A stretch of 64,000 bases of DNA, from NCBI RefSeq assembly GCF_036429475.1, contig NZ_CP144125.1, positions 2,542,001 through 2,606,000 of the forward strand. The letters run 5' to 3'. This stretch comes from Halalkalicoccus sp. CGA53. GTDB lineage: Archaea; Halobacteriota; Halobacteria; Halobacteriales; Halalkalicoccaceae. Made by a program: the position numbers and the translations under genes. The notes below the pieces were generated by a model that saw only the letters and a list, made by a program, of their open reading frames with translations, made no database searches and was not told the DNA's origin. Positions 33,853 through 41,914 of the stretch are shown here, piece after piece (within the stretch, counting starts at the first letter, position 1; the number at the start of each line of letters is the position of its first letter).

Positions 33853-34851
33853 ATGGACGTCGAACGCGTCGACATGGCGGAGTGGAGGCGGCTGCTCCCG
33901 GATCGGGGGGTCGAGGTGTTTCACACGCCCGCGGCGCTCTCGGTCGTCGAGGAGTACGCGACCGGCGAGTTGCAGCTGCTGGCGGCGAGAAGGGGCGAGC
34001 AGCCGGTCGGCCTCTTCGCGGCAGTCGTCCGCGAGACGCCGCTCGGGAGCGCCGTCCTCTCGCCTCCACCGGGGCTGGGGATCCCGCGTCTCGGACCGGT
34101 GCTCACGCCGACGAGCCCGAAACAGCGAAAGCGAGAGCGAGCGGCAGAGCGCTTCGCCGAGGGCGTGATCGAGCACTTCGGCGTCGACTCGCCGCGGACG
34201 CTCTTTCGCGTCCACTGCACTCCCGAGTATCCCGACCCGCGGCCGTTCGCCTGGGCGGGCTTCGACGTCGGCCACGCGTTCACCTACGCGCTCGACGTGA
34301 CAGCTCCACTGGAGGATATACGGGCCGGGTTCAGCAAGAGCCTTCGACGGGAGATCGACGACGCCGACGACCTCGGGATCGAGGTCACTCGAGAGGCTGG
34401 GGAGGTCGCCCGGGCGATCTACGAGGACACCGCCGCCCGGTACGAGGCGCGAGGGGACACGCTCGCGCTCGGGTGGGAGTACGTCCGGGACCTCCTCTCC
34501 GCCCTCGGGGACCGTGCTCGCGTCTACGTCGCCCGCACGCCCGAGGGGGCGTACCTGGGCGGGATCACCGTCCTCTACGGGCCTGACCGGGCGTACTTCT
34601 GGCAGGGGGGCGTCGCCGAGAGCTACGAGGGCACGGGCGTGAACGGGTCGATCCACTGGCGGATCGTAGCGGACCTGGCGACCGATCCCGAACTCGAGGG
34701 TGTCGAGACGTACGACCTCGTCGGCGCGAACACCCGCCGGCTCTGTCGGTACAAGGCGAAGTTCTCCGCACCGCTCGTCGCCTACCCCACCGTCGAGTCG
34801 AACGGGGTGGCGATGGCACTCGCGAAGCGGACGTACGGACTCGTCTCCTAG
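33853..34851 (+). CDS. FemAB-like (double-GNAT) acyltransferase
   Basis: This 332-residue protein resembles the FemX/FemAB family, two tandem GNAT folds that transfer aminoacyl or acyl groups, often to cell-surface polymers. Landmarks are EVFHTPAALSVVEEY, GFDVGHAFTYALDVTAPLED, GFSKSLRREIDDADDLGIEV, AYLGGITVLYGPDRAYFWQG, SIHWRIVADLA and YDLVGANTRRLCRYKAKFSA, the usual end pattern. Haloarchaea lack peptidoglycan, so the acceptor is probably an amino sugar of the glycan; that is inferred. It overlaps the stop of the convergent surface-protein gene by four bases. The paralogue is at 48740-49735. Confidence 0.8.
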   Translation: MDVERVDMAEWRRLLPDRGVEVFHTPAALSVVEEYATGELQLLAARRGEQPVGLFAAVVRETPLGSAVLSPPPGLGIPRLGPVLTPTSPKQRKRERAAERFAEGVIEHFGVDSPRTLFRVHCTPEYPDPRPFAWAGFDVGHAFTYALDVTAPLEDIRAGFSKSLRREIDDADDLGIEVTREAGEVARAIYEDTAARYEARGDTLALGWEYVRDLLSALGDRARVYVARTPEGAYLGGITVLYGPDRAYFWQGGVAESYEGTGVNGSIHWRIVADLATDPELEGVETYDLVGANTRRLCRYKAKFSAPLVAYPTVESNGVAMALAKRTYGLVS

Positions 34852-36437
34852 TACCGCCACCAGAACACGAGGAGACCGGCGACGAGCGCGCCGAGTGCCA
34901 CACCGACGACGAGCGGCGAGGTCCCCTCGCCCTCGTCGAGCGGGCCGACCTCGACCGTCGAGTCCTCGGGCGGCTCGCCGGTCACCTCCACCTCGGCGCT
35001 CTGGCCCTCGACCTCGATCGTGTGCGTGCCGGGCACGTCGATCCGCTGGGTGAACGTCACGAGCTCGCGTCCCTCCTCCTCGACGGTCACCTCCCGTTCG
35101 TCGACCACCTGGTCGAACACGTACAGGGATACCGAGCCGGTCCCCGCGACCGGGCCGGTGTTCTCCACCGTCGCGCGCACCTCGACGCTCTCCCCGGCCT
35201 CGATCGTCGTGCGATCCAGTTCGATATCGGTCGCCGAGAGGGCGGGATCGTGGGTGGCGACCGCCACGGTCGACGCTCCGTCTTCGACGCTCGCCTCGAA
35301 GAGATAGCGCTCGCCTGTCTCGCCCGCGAGCTCCGCCTCGGTCGCCCCCCAGCCGTCGGCGTCGTCGTAGAGGACGACCGACTCCGGATCCGCCGCGTCG
35401 AGTGCGGACCGGTCGACGCTGAAGCGCACCCGCACGTCCCCGATCCCGCCGGACTCCTCCTCGATCGCGAGGTACGCGTAGCTCTCGACGCCGTCGCGCT
35501 CCGCCGGCGAGTCGTCGAGGGGGGACTCCTCGACCGTTTCGAGGCTCACCCGTGCGTCGAGACCCGGCTGGGAGACGAACAGCCGCTCGAACTCGATCGG
35601 CTCGCGGGGCACGCTCGGGATCGCCGCGTCCTCGATCACCGGGCCGTTCGGCGCAGCCGGGGGCCGCAGCGCCACGTCGCCGCTCCCATCGATCGAGCCG
35701 GTGATCGCCCCGTCGGACCGCTCGTAGCTCACCGACGGCCCCGCACAGCTCCCCGACCTGACGACGAACGGCTCCGAGAGCGAGGCGAGCGCGATACGCT
35801 CGGGGCTCTCGAGGCTCCCCGAGAGGACGTGGATCGCACCGACCTCGCCCTCCCACTCGGCGTACGTCTCCTGCTCCTCGCCGTAGGCCGGGTCGATCGT
35901 GATCTCGAAGCGGTCGTCGAGCCCGCCGGTGTAGACGCCGCCGTCGGTCCGTCCGTCCTCCCAGAACCAGGAGACCTCCGTCCAGACGTCGCCGTGGACC
36001 CAGACGTCGTCGTAGCCGACGTCGTCGTCCTTCACGACCCACTCGCCCTCGGCGGGCAGGCCGACGATGTCGTAGGTCGTCACGCCGCCTTCCGTCCCGC
36101 CGCCGAGGCGGTCGTGGACGATCACGAGGCTCAGCCCCTCCGGCCCCTCGTGGAGGAAGATCGTGCTCACGTCGTCGCGCTGGAGGTCGACGGTGCCGTG
36201 TGAGCTGTAGTCGTAGTCCTCGTCGTGGGTCTGGTGGCTGCGGTAGTCGTAACGCTCCTCGGCGCTCACGTCGGAGGAGAGCGGCGTGATCGCCTGACAC
36301 TGCTCGCCCTGCTCGACGACGTAGCCCTCCTGCTGAGCGGCGGCGGGCCCGATCCCCAGCGACGCGCCGGCGCCCACGAGGCTCGCGACGACCACGACCG
36401 CGAGGACGACCGTGCCGCCCGCCTGGACGCGCGTCAT
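34848..36437 (-). CDS. Secreted surface protein with CARDB-like domain and C-terminal helix
   Basis: This 529-residue protein has an N-terminal signal peptide (VVLAVVVVASLVGAGASLGI) with signal cleavage likely after the AAAQ region. A large acidic beta-rich ectodomain follows, with a CARDB-like immunoglobulin-type segment near 400-485 (SATDIELDRTTIEAGESVEV, ATVENTGPVAGTGSVSLYVF). A single C-terminal hydrophobic helix ends FWWRY. It is a cell-surface glycoprotein or cell-wall-anchored protein; a PGF-CTERM tripartite signal is not clear. A 21-codon ORF overlaps its ATG (ATGA). Confidence 0.75.
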   Translation of the reverse strand: MTRVQAGGTVVLAVVVVASLVGAGASLGIGPAAAQQEGYVVEQGEQCQAITPLSSDVSAEERYDYRSHQTHDEDYDYSSHGTVDLQRDDVSTIFLHEGPEGLSLVIVHDRLGGGTEGGVTTYDIVGLPAEGEWVVKDDDVGYDDVWVHGDVWTEVSWFWEDGRTDGGVYTGGLDDRFEITIDPAYGEEQETYAEWEGEVGAIHVLSGSLESPERIALASLSEPFVVRSGSCAGPSVSYERSDGAITGSIDGSGDVALRPPAAPNGPVIEDAAIPSVPREPIEFERLFVSQPGLDARVSLETVEESPLDDSPAERDGVESYAYLAIEEESGGIGDVRVRFSVDRSALDAADPESVVLYDDADGWGATEAELAGETGERYLFEASVEDGASTVAVATHDPALSATDIELDRTTIEAGESVEVRATVENTGPVAGTGSVSLYVFDQVVDEREVTVEEEGRELVTFTQRIDVPGTHTIEVEGQSAEVEVTGEPPEDSTVEVGPLDEGEGTSPLVVGVALGALVAGLLVFWWRY

Positions 36438-36499
36438 CGACGACCCGACCTACCGCGTCGGTGGCCCGGTGTGGCCTCCGGAGTTCCTTCGTACGCCAT
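36434..36499 (-). CDS. Possible upstream small ORF, 21 aa
   Basis: This frame begins MAYEGTPEATPGHRRG; its TGA overlaps the surface-protein ATG as ATGA. Its ATG lies 30 nt from a promoter element. It has the same length as the small ORF at 28647 but no sequence similarity. The function is unknown. Confidence 0.35.
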   Translation of the reverse strand: MAYEGTPEATPGHRRGRSGRR

Positions 36500-36525
36500 A
36501 CTCGGGAGCTACCGTCGACCCGGCA

Positions 36526-36543
36526 TAGTTATCCATCGACTAC
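36526..36543 (-). promoter_or_regulatory. RNARS-N6-ATAACWA element, surface protein
   Basis: On the minus strand: GTAGT, CGATGG, ATAACTA, centred 30 nt before the small-ORF ATG at 36499. Confidence 0.55.
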
Positions 36544-36560
36544 CCCCCGGAACGGCCCGC

Positions 36561-38342
36561 CTACTCGACGGTGACGCTCTTCGCGAGGTTCCTGGGTTTG
36601 TCGATCGGCCGGCCGAGTAAGTCCGCAGCGTGATACGAGACGAGCTGGAGCTGGACGTTCGCGAGCAGTCCCGCGAGGTCGGGGTGTGTCCGCGGGATGA
36701 CGAGCACGTCGTCGACGCGCCCTTCGATCCGGCCGTCAGAGGGGGCGGCGACGGCGACGACCGACGCGCCCCGGGTGCGGGCCTCCTCGACGTTGTTGAG
36801 CAGCTTCTCGTCCTGTCGACCCGTGAAGACCGCGAAGACGACCGTCGACGGCGTCACCAGCGCGAGCGGGCCGTGTTTCAGCTCGCCCGCGGCGAACCCC
36901 TCGGCGTGCTCGTAGGAGATCTCCTTCATCTTCAGCGCGCCCTCGAGCGCGACAGGGTAGCCGAGCCCCCGCCCGATGAACAGGAACCGGTCGCCGGTGC
37001 GGTATCGCTCCGCGATGCGCCGGCTCGTCGAGGTGTCGAGGATCCACTGGACCTGCTCCGGCAGCGCCTCGATCGCCTCCGTGTAGGACGATCGCTCGCC
37101 GGGCTCGTCGGCGAGCCCCTCGACGATCGAGAGCAGCGCCAGGATCTGCGAGGAGAACGTCTTCGTCGCGGCGACGCCGATCTCGGGGCCAGCGCGGATG
37201 AACACCGTGTCGTCACAGACCCTCGCGGCACTGCTCCCGACGACGTTCGTCACCGCGAGGGTGCGTGCGCCGGCCGCCCGTGCGCTCTCGATCGCGGTGA
37301 GCGTGTCGGCGGTCTCCCCGCTCTGGGTCACGGCGATCACGAGCGTGTTCTCGGTCACCGGCGGCAGGCGTACGGGGTACTCGGACGCGAGCAGTGCCTG
37401 CGCCGGGATCCCCCGCGCGTTCAGCAGGTACGCCCCGTAGAGCGAGGCGTGAAACGACGTCCCACAGGCGACGAGCTGGACGTTCTCGACGTCCGAGGCA
37501 CAGGGTCCGCCGTCGGCACGAAGCGCCCGCTGGCTCGACAGCGCCTGTCTGAGGGCGGTCGGCTGCTCGTGGATCTCCTTCAGCATGTAGTGGGCGAAGC
37601 CGTCCTTCTTCACGTCCTCGGGTCTCCAGGTGACCCGCCGACGCTCGGCCTCCAGGGGAGCTCCCTCCGAGTCGGTGAGGCGGTACCCCGACTCCGTGAC
37701 GACAGCGACGGTGCCGTCGTCGAGGAAGACCACCCGGTCGGTGAACTCGAGGAACGCGGGGACGTCGCTCGCGAGGTAGGTGACCCCGTCGCCGACGCCG
37801 AGGACCAGCGGCGATCCCTGGCGCGCGGCGAAGACGGCGTCGTGACCCCGTGCGATCATCGCGACGGCGTAGCTCCCCCGGAGTCGGGAGACGGCGCTCC
37901 GGAACGCGGCTTCGATCGGCTCGCCCGCGGCCAGTCCCTCCTCGATCAGGTGGGGCAGCACCTCGGTATCGGTCTCGCTCGTGAACCGGTGATCCCGCTC
38001 GCGGAGTTCCGAACGCAACGAATCGTAGTTCTCGATGATCCCGTTGTGGACGACCGCGACCTCACCGCGACAGTCGGTGTGCGGGTGGGCGTTCGCGTCG
38101 CTCGGCGGCCCGTGCGTGCTCCAGCGGGTGTGTCCGATCCCGACGACACCCTCCCGCCTCGTCCCCGAGGTCGCCTCGACGAGGCGCTCGACCGCTCCCT
38201 CGGCCTTCACCACGTCGAGTCGTCCGTCGCCCCCCACCGCGAGCCCCGCCGAGTCGTAGCCGCGGTACTCGAGGTTCCGGAGCCCATCGAGCAGCTCCTC
38301 TGTCGTGGCGCCCTCGCCGACCCGGGCGATGATCCCACACAT
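36561..38342 (-). CDS. glmS: Glutamine--fructose-6-phosphate aminotransferase
   Basis: This 593-residue cytoplasmic enzyme makes glucosamine-6-phosphate from fructose-6-phosphate and glutamine, the entry to UDP-GlcNAc. It has an N-terminal class II amidotransferase domain with nucleophile Cys2 (MCGIIARVGEG), EYRGYDSAGLAV near 30, TRWSTHGPPSDANAHPHTD and HNGIIENYDSLR. Two SIS domains follow (VACGTSFHASLYGAY, VTQSGETADTL, IGRGLGYPVALEGALKMKEI) and it ends PRNLAKSVTVE. The length is normal. Cys2 fixes the start at 38342. It would feed both 2-epimerases in the window. Confidence 0.95.
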   Translation of the reverse strand: MCGIIARVGEGATTEELLDGLRNLEYRGYDSAGLAVGGDGRLDVVKAEGAVERLVEATSGTRREGVVGIGHTRWSTHGPPSDANAHPHTDCRGEVAVVHNGIIENYDSLRSELRERDHRFTSETDTEVLPHLIEEGLAAGEPIEAAFRSAVSRLRGSYAVAMIARGHDAVFAARQGSPLVLGVGDGVTYLASDVPAFLEFTDRVVFLDDGTVAVVTESGYRLTDSEGAPLEAERRRVTWRPEDVKKDGFAHYMLKEIHEQPTALRQALSSQRALRADGGPCASDVENVQLVACGTSFHASLYGAYLLNARGIPAQALLASEYPVRLPPVTENTLVIAVTQSGETADTLTAIESARAAGARTLAVTNVVGSSAARVCDDTVFIRAGPEIGVAATKTFSSQILALLSIVEGLADEPGERSSYTEAIEALPEQVQWILDTSTSRRIAERYRTGDRFLFIGRGLGYPVALEGALKMKEISYEHAEGFAAGELKHGPLALVTPSTVVFAVFTGRQDEKLLNNVEEARTRGASVVAVAAPSDGRIEGRVDDVLVIPRTHPDLAGLLANVQLQLVSYHAADLLGRPIDKPRNLAKSVTVE

Positions 38343-38434
38343 CAGCCGCTCCCCTCCGTTCGCGCCTTGACCGTCGCGGATCGCCGCACTCGTGTCGCCT
38401 CGGCGTGGACCTCGGCAGTGTGCACACGGCTCAT
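38342..38434 (-). CDS. Possible upstream small ORF, 30 aa, before glmS
   Basis: This frame of 30 codons begins MSRVHTAEVHAEATRV. Its TGA shares the A of the glmS ATG (TGATG). Its ATG lies 29 nt after a promoter element, whereas glmS itself lies about 120 nt away. Such an overlap could couple translation to a sensing leader, but this is inference. Confidence 0.35.
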   Translation of the reverse strand: MSRVHTAEVHAEATRVRRSATVKARTEGSG

Positions 38435-38459
38435 GGGGTCGGTTCTCCGAGGCCGGGCG

Positions 38460-38477
38460 TTGTTATGCGTCCGTTAC
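38460..38477 (-). promoter_or_regulatory. RNARS-N6-ATAACWA element, glmS unit
   Basis: On the minus strand: GTAAC, GGACGC, ATAACAA, centred 29 nt before the small-ORF ATG at 38434. Confidence 0.55.
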
Positions 38478-38577
38478 ACCCGGACGGCCGTCGAGGGTCG
38501 CGCTCGGCGCTCTCGGAGTACCGTCCGGACCGTGCTAGTCGGTAGGTTAGCGCATCTGGCTCGCTCGACCGCTCCCG

Positions 38578-38595
38578 ATAGGCACAGGATTACTT
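38578..38595 (+). promoter_or_regulatory. RNARS-N6-ATAACWA variant (ATTACTT)
   Basis: ATAGG, CACAGG, ATTACTT, centred 29 nt before the ATG at 38621. The second half is divergent, but spacing and position fit. Confidence 0.4.
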
Positions 38596-38620
38596 CGGTC
38601 GCTGGGGTACTCTCGCTCCC

Positions 38621-39397
38621 ATGGCGGAAACCGACCTCTCCCCGCGGGCGGTCTGTCCCCTCTCCGTCGCGTGTCGACTGGGGGGCGAACGGTGGCGCCG
38701 ATCGCGCGATCGGCGCTCGCTCGTCGAGTTCGTCTCGGAGAACCCCGACGTCGATCTCGACTCGCTCGACGGACTCTCGACGATCTCCGTCACGGACGGC
38801 GACGCCGACCCCGGGGAGGTCCTCGAGACGGTCCGGGCGATCGCATCGGCGGGACTGCTCCCGCTCACCTACGACGACGACCGGTTCGAGGGACTGAACA
38901 GGCTCGTCGCGTGGCTCCTCTCGGCCGGTCACGTCGAGTCCTCCTCGCACGTCCCGTACTTCGAGATCCACCACGGGATGGACTACGAGCGCCTCGACCG
39001 CGCGTTCGTCCGGATCGGCCACGGCTACGAGCGCGCCGAAGCGACCTCGAACGGGTCGTCGGTGGTCCGCCCGCGAGAGGCGGCGTCGGCGCTCGGCCGC
39101 GTGTTCCTCACCCTCGGGGTGCCGGAGGGACCCCATTCCTCCGCACGTCGGCTCCCACCGTATCTGGAGCGCTGTCCGCCCCCGCTCCGCACGACGTTCG
39201 CACACGTCTACCTGAACAACCGCGGGCGGGAACGAGAGGGCGCGATAGAGGTCGTCGAAGAGGGTCCCGAGGACTACCGACGGGCGCTCGCCGCGCTGTT
39301 CGGCGAGGTCTGTGACGCGCCGGTGAGCGTCGTCGACGACCGGATCGTCCTCTCGCCGATCGCCGTCGGCCGACTCCGGGGCCGGCTCCCGTCCTGA
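38621..39397 (+). CDS. Hypothetical protein, possibly LAGLIDADG-like fold
   Basis: This 258-residue protein has an N-terminal helical part (LVEFVSENPDVDLDSLDGLS) and a C-terminal region with HVPYFEIHHGMDYERLDRAF, FLTLGVPEGPHSSARRLPPY and RTTFAHVYLNNRG. The last two segments are weakly like the late LAGLIDADG homing-endonuclease block (R..LG.P.G...lP.yl, then FlrGyf). It lacks clear catalytic acidic pairs, so any nuclease role is doubtful. It could be a DNA-binding regulator, since it sits between glmS and a lipoprotein gene. I do not recognise it firmly. Confidence 0.55.
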   Translation: MAETDLSPRAVCPLSVACRLGGERWRRSRDRRSLVEFVSENPDVDLDSLDGLSTISVTDGDADPGEVLETVRAIASAGLLPLTYDDDRFEGLNRLVAWLLSAGHVESSSHVPYFEIHHGMDYERLDRAFVRIGHGYERAEATSNGSSVVRPREAASALGRVFLTLGVPEGPHSSARRLPPYLERCPPPLRTTFAHVYLNNRGREREGAIEVVEEGPEDYRRALAALFGEVCDAPVSVVDDRIVLSPIAVGRLRGRLPS

Positions 39398-39962
39398 TCC
39401 GACGCGTACGCCGAGGTCCGGGACGGGGATTTCTCGACGCCAGTGACCATCTACCGGCCTCGATGACCGTTCCGAACGGTTACCGGTTCGGCCCCTATAA
39501 AAGTTCAATAGATTGATCGGAACGGGGAGATTACAACAGTATGGGTGTCATCGGTTCGCCTCCATGATCAGCCGAAACCGCGCCCCGTCGTCGCATTTCT
39601 TTCCCTCTCTCCCGGTGCGGTGCCAACGTCAGACACACGTCAGACGAGTGGTTACCGAACTGTCACCTTTGGGCGGAGGTCGATCCCACGGACGTCCGCG
39701 AACTCCGTCATCTCTCCGCTTCGGTCGGTTCGTCTAGGGATACGTCGGGCCTCACGAACGCGTTCGCACCGGCGGAGAGCGCGGCACCCTCGCCGAATAG
39801 CCCGTCGCGATCACCGCTTCGACGACGGGTCTGTCGTTTGATACCACAGGTCGTTCGTCGATCGCTCTGGGCGGTCGTACCCCGCACCTACCCGGTCCCG
39901 GCTGTCGGTTCGTTCGCGCCGCTCCGCGGAGGTGCCGGCCAGCTAAAGCCGTCATTTGTCGG
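39398..39962. other. Gene-free intergenic region
   Basis: Over 0.5 kb has no supported gene. A short palindrome, ACCGTTCCGAACGGT, lies near 39460-39480 and is followed by a CCTATAAAAG TATA-like stretch; the latter could start an untranslated RNA or be a relic. Nothing more is visible. Confidence 0.35.
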
Positions 39963-39980
39963 ACAGGGGGTGGATAACAA
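39963..39980 (+). promoter_or_regulatory. RNARS-N6-ATAACWA element, lipoprotein deacetylase
   Basis: ACAGG, GGGTGG, ATAACAA, centred 71 nt before the ATG at 40048. No start codon is seen at the usual 30-nt position, so a leader of about 40 nt is expected. Confidence 0.5.
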
Positions 39981-40047
39981 TACGACGCGCACGCCACTGT
40001 CGCGTTGATCGACTCAGTGCTGCACGCAGCGGCACGGGAGACACCAC

Positions 40048-41358
40048 ATGCCTACGACGAACGTACACCGACGCACACTCCTCGCCGCAGTCGCCCTCGG
40101 TCTCGCGGGCTGCGCGGACCTGGGGGGCGACGACGGGGAGGAGGAACCGGAGCCGGACGACGAGCGATCGGACGACGAGAGCGACGACGAAGAGGAGGAC
40201 GTCGACACGGAGGAGTCGGAGACGGACCAGGAGGACGAGGTCGAAAGTGGGGGCGAGGACGCCCCCCTGATCGACTTCCGTGACCTAGAGCAGTGGGAGC
40301 TGATGGCCGGCGAGCTGATGCCGGATCGCGAGCACTACGTGACCGGCGAGCTCTCGGCGAACCTCAACGTGGACAGCGGGACCGAGTGGGCCCGTCTCGA
40401 ACGGCAGGGACTCGGCCTGGACATGACCGGGTCGATGCCGAACGTCGTCTGTACGATCGAGGCGCCCGACTCGATGGACCAGGCGATCGACGTCCTCTTA
40501 GAGGATACGGGCGGAAACCGGATGCGCCTCCGCGCGCGGATCCGCGACACCGCGGAGGACGCGCCGTTTCGCTCGTACGACCTCGGGATCAACGACTGGA
40601 ACGAAGAGGGGTCGGTCGACCGCACCGCGATCGACTCGCTGCGCATCCAGTCGCAGTTCAACGGTGGGGAGTCCGGTCGCGTCTGGGTCGACTCGATCGA
40701 CCTCCAGCCCCTGCCGGAGACGCCGCTGATCATGATCCAGTGGGACGACGGTTTCGAGTCACAGTACACCGAGGCGCTCCCGATCCAGGAGGACTACGAC
40801 ATCCCCTCGAACACGTTCATCAACACGGTCAACGTCGGGAGCAACGGTCGGCTCACGCTCGACCAGCTGGGGGAGCTACAGGACGCCGGCTGGGAGGTGA
40901 GCAGCCACATGATGCGCCACGACAGCTTACTCGACCTCGGCCCCGAGGAGCAGGAGGTCCAGATCCGCTCCGCACAGGAGTGGCTCGTCGGCAACGGCTT
41001 CGAGACCGGGGCAGACTACTTTGCGTACACCTACGGCGAGTACGACCGTTCGGGCTACGAGCTCGTCACGGAGTACCACTCGCTCGCGATGATCGGTGGC
41101 GAGCCCTCCTACGGGATGCCGACCAACCGCGGCCACGTCGGTCGTTCCGGCGAGCGGACGTTCGAGGAGGCGCGCGCGTACGTCGATACGCTCGTCGAGT
41201 GGGGCGGGATCGGCGCGCTGTTCTGGCACCGGATCCCCGACGAGACGCCGCACAACGAGTTCGAGAGCATCATGAACTACATCGACGGCCGACGCGACGA
41301 CGGCGAGCTAGAGGTCATCACCCTCTCGCAGCTCGACGAGCTGATGGGCGAGGACTGA
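40048..41358 (+). CDS. Secreted lipoprotein with polysaccharide deacetylase domain
   Basis: This 436-residue protein has a Tat-type start (HRRTLLAAVALGLAGCADLG) and a lipobox Cys22. An acidic linker of about 45 residues follows, then a beta-sandwich-like domain (about 75-225), then a NodB-type deacetylase domain. In the last, LIMIQWDDGFESQYTEALPI is motif 1, GWEVSSHMMRHDSLL is motif 2, and YFAYTYGEYDRSGYELVTEY and IGALFWHRIPDE follow. It should act on the outer face, deacetylating the surface polymer. Residues after the lipid Cys (ADLGGDD) recur in the lipoprotein at 52324. Confidence 0.85.
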   Translation: MPTTNVHRRTLLAAVALGLAGCADLGGDDGEEEPEPDDERSDDESDDEEEDVDTEESETDQEDEVESGGEDAPLIDFRDLEQWELMAGELMPDREHYVTGELSANLNVDSGTEWARLERQGLGLDMTGSMPNVVCTIEAPDSMDQAIDVLLEDTGGNRMRLRARIRDTAEDAPFRSYDLGINDWNEEGSVDRTAIDSLRIQSQFNGGESGRVWVDSIDLQPLPETPLIMIQWDDGFESQYTEALPIQEDYDIPSNTFINTVNVGSNGRLTLDQLGELQDAGWEVSSHMMRHDSLLDLGPEEQEVQIRSAQEWLVGNGFETGADYFAYTYGEYDRSGYELVTEYHSLAMIGGEPSYGMPTNRGHVGRSGERTFEEARAYVDTLVEWGGIGALFWHRIPDETPHNEFESIMNYIDGRRDDGELEVITLSQLDELMGED

Positions 41359-41366
41359 CCGACGCC

Positions 41367-41597
41367 TCACTCTCTCGCTTCGTCCTCGAACGCCTCGATC
41401 CCGGGGAGCTCCGCGACGCCGGGGTGCTCGCCGACGTACTCCGCGTCGGCGACGCTCTCTCGGAACGCCTCCACCGTCGGATACTCCCGGATAGTGAGCA
41501 CGCGACCCTCCTCGACGGCGAAGACGATCTCCTCGACGTCCCCGTCCCGGTAGTGGTCGGCCTTCTCGGGCGACGGAGCCCCGTCATCGGTTCCCAT
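41367..41597 (-). CDS. Small acidic hypothetical protein
   Basis: This 76-residue protein (MGTDDGAPSPEKADHYRDGD start) is highly acidic. A compact core EEIVFAVEEGRVLTIREYPT is followed by VEAFRESVADAEYVGEH. It looks like a small haloarchaeal alpha/beta protein of unknown function, probably cytoplasmic. The start at 41597 was chosen over the ATG five codons earlier because it fits the acidic beginning of such proteins. It converges with the lipoprotein gene. Confidence 0.7.
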   Translation of the reverse strand: MGTDDGAPSPEKADHYRDGDVEEIVFAVEEGRVLTIREYPTVEAFRESVADAEYVGEHPGVAELPGIEAFEDEARE

Positions 41598-41914
41598 ACC
41601 ACTTTCTCGCACGCTACCCAGTTAGTTTTTCCCCTTCCCCTCCCCGAGAGTTGCCATTGTCACCCTCCGAGGACAGATACGCCGGCGACAGGTCGTCTCC
41701 GCTCGTCCCCCGTTCCTCCCCGGCTCCCGTCAGCCCTGCGCTGATTCTCCCCCAGATACACGTAACGATAGACATGAGCGGGCGGCGGTGGGTTCAACGG
41801 AAGATACACAACCGCTCGCTAGGAAATAAAACGATCTAACGTTTATCGGTTAGATAGAAAACAAACAGTCAGAAAGTCGGAAGATTCATACGGTGACCTC
41901 TCAACGGTAGCTCC
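41598..41914. other. AT-rich intergenic region upstream of beta-helix gene
   Basis: About 0.3 kb, locally AT-rich near 41800-41890, which is unusual in this window. It contains the inverted repeat at 41834-41855. No gene is supported. Confidence 0.4.
41834..41855 (+). promoter_or_regulatory. Inverted repeat ATCTAAC-N8-GTTAGAT
   Basis: Two perfect 7-bp arms (41834-41840 and 41849-41855) flank GTTTATCG, about 60 nt before the ATG at 41915. The symmetry suggests a dimeric repressor or activator site for the secreted beta-helix gene. The AT-rich context may also hold the promoter. Confidence 0.45.

Noticed and set aside
33313-36300. Very long antisense frame (995 codons) opposite the FemAB-like and surface-protein genes, and similar long frames opposite other genes
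   Set aside because: Their products are Arg-, Pro- and Gly-rich with no motifs. They arise because high-GC coding DNA leaves antisense frames open. The sense proteins have clear domains.
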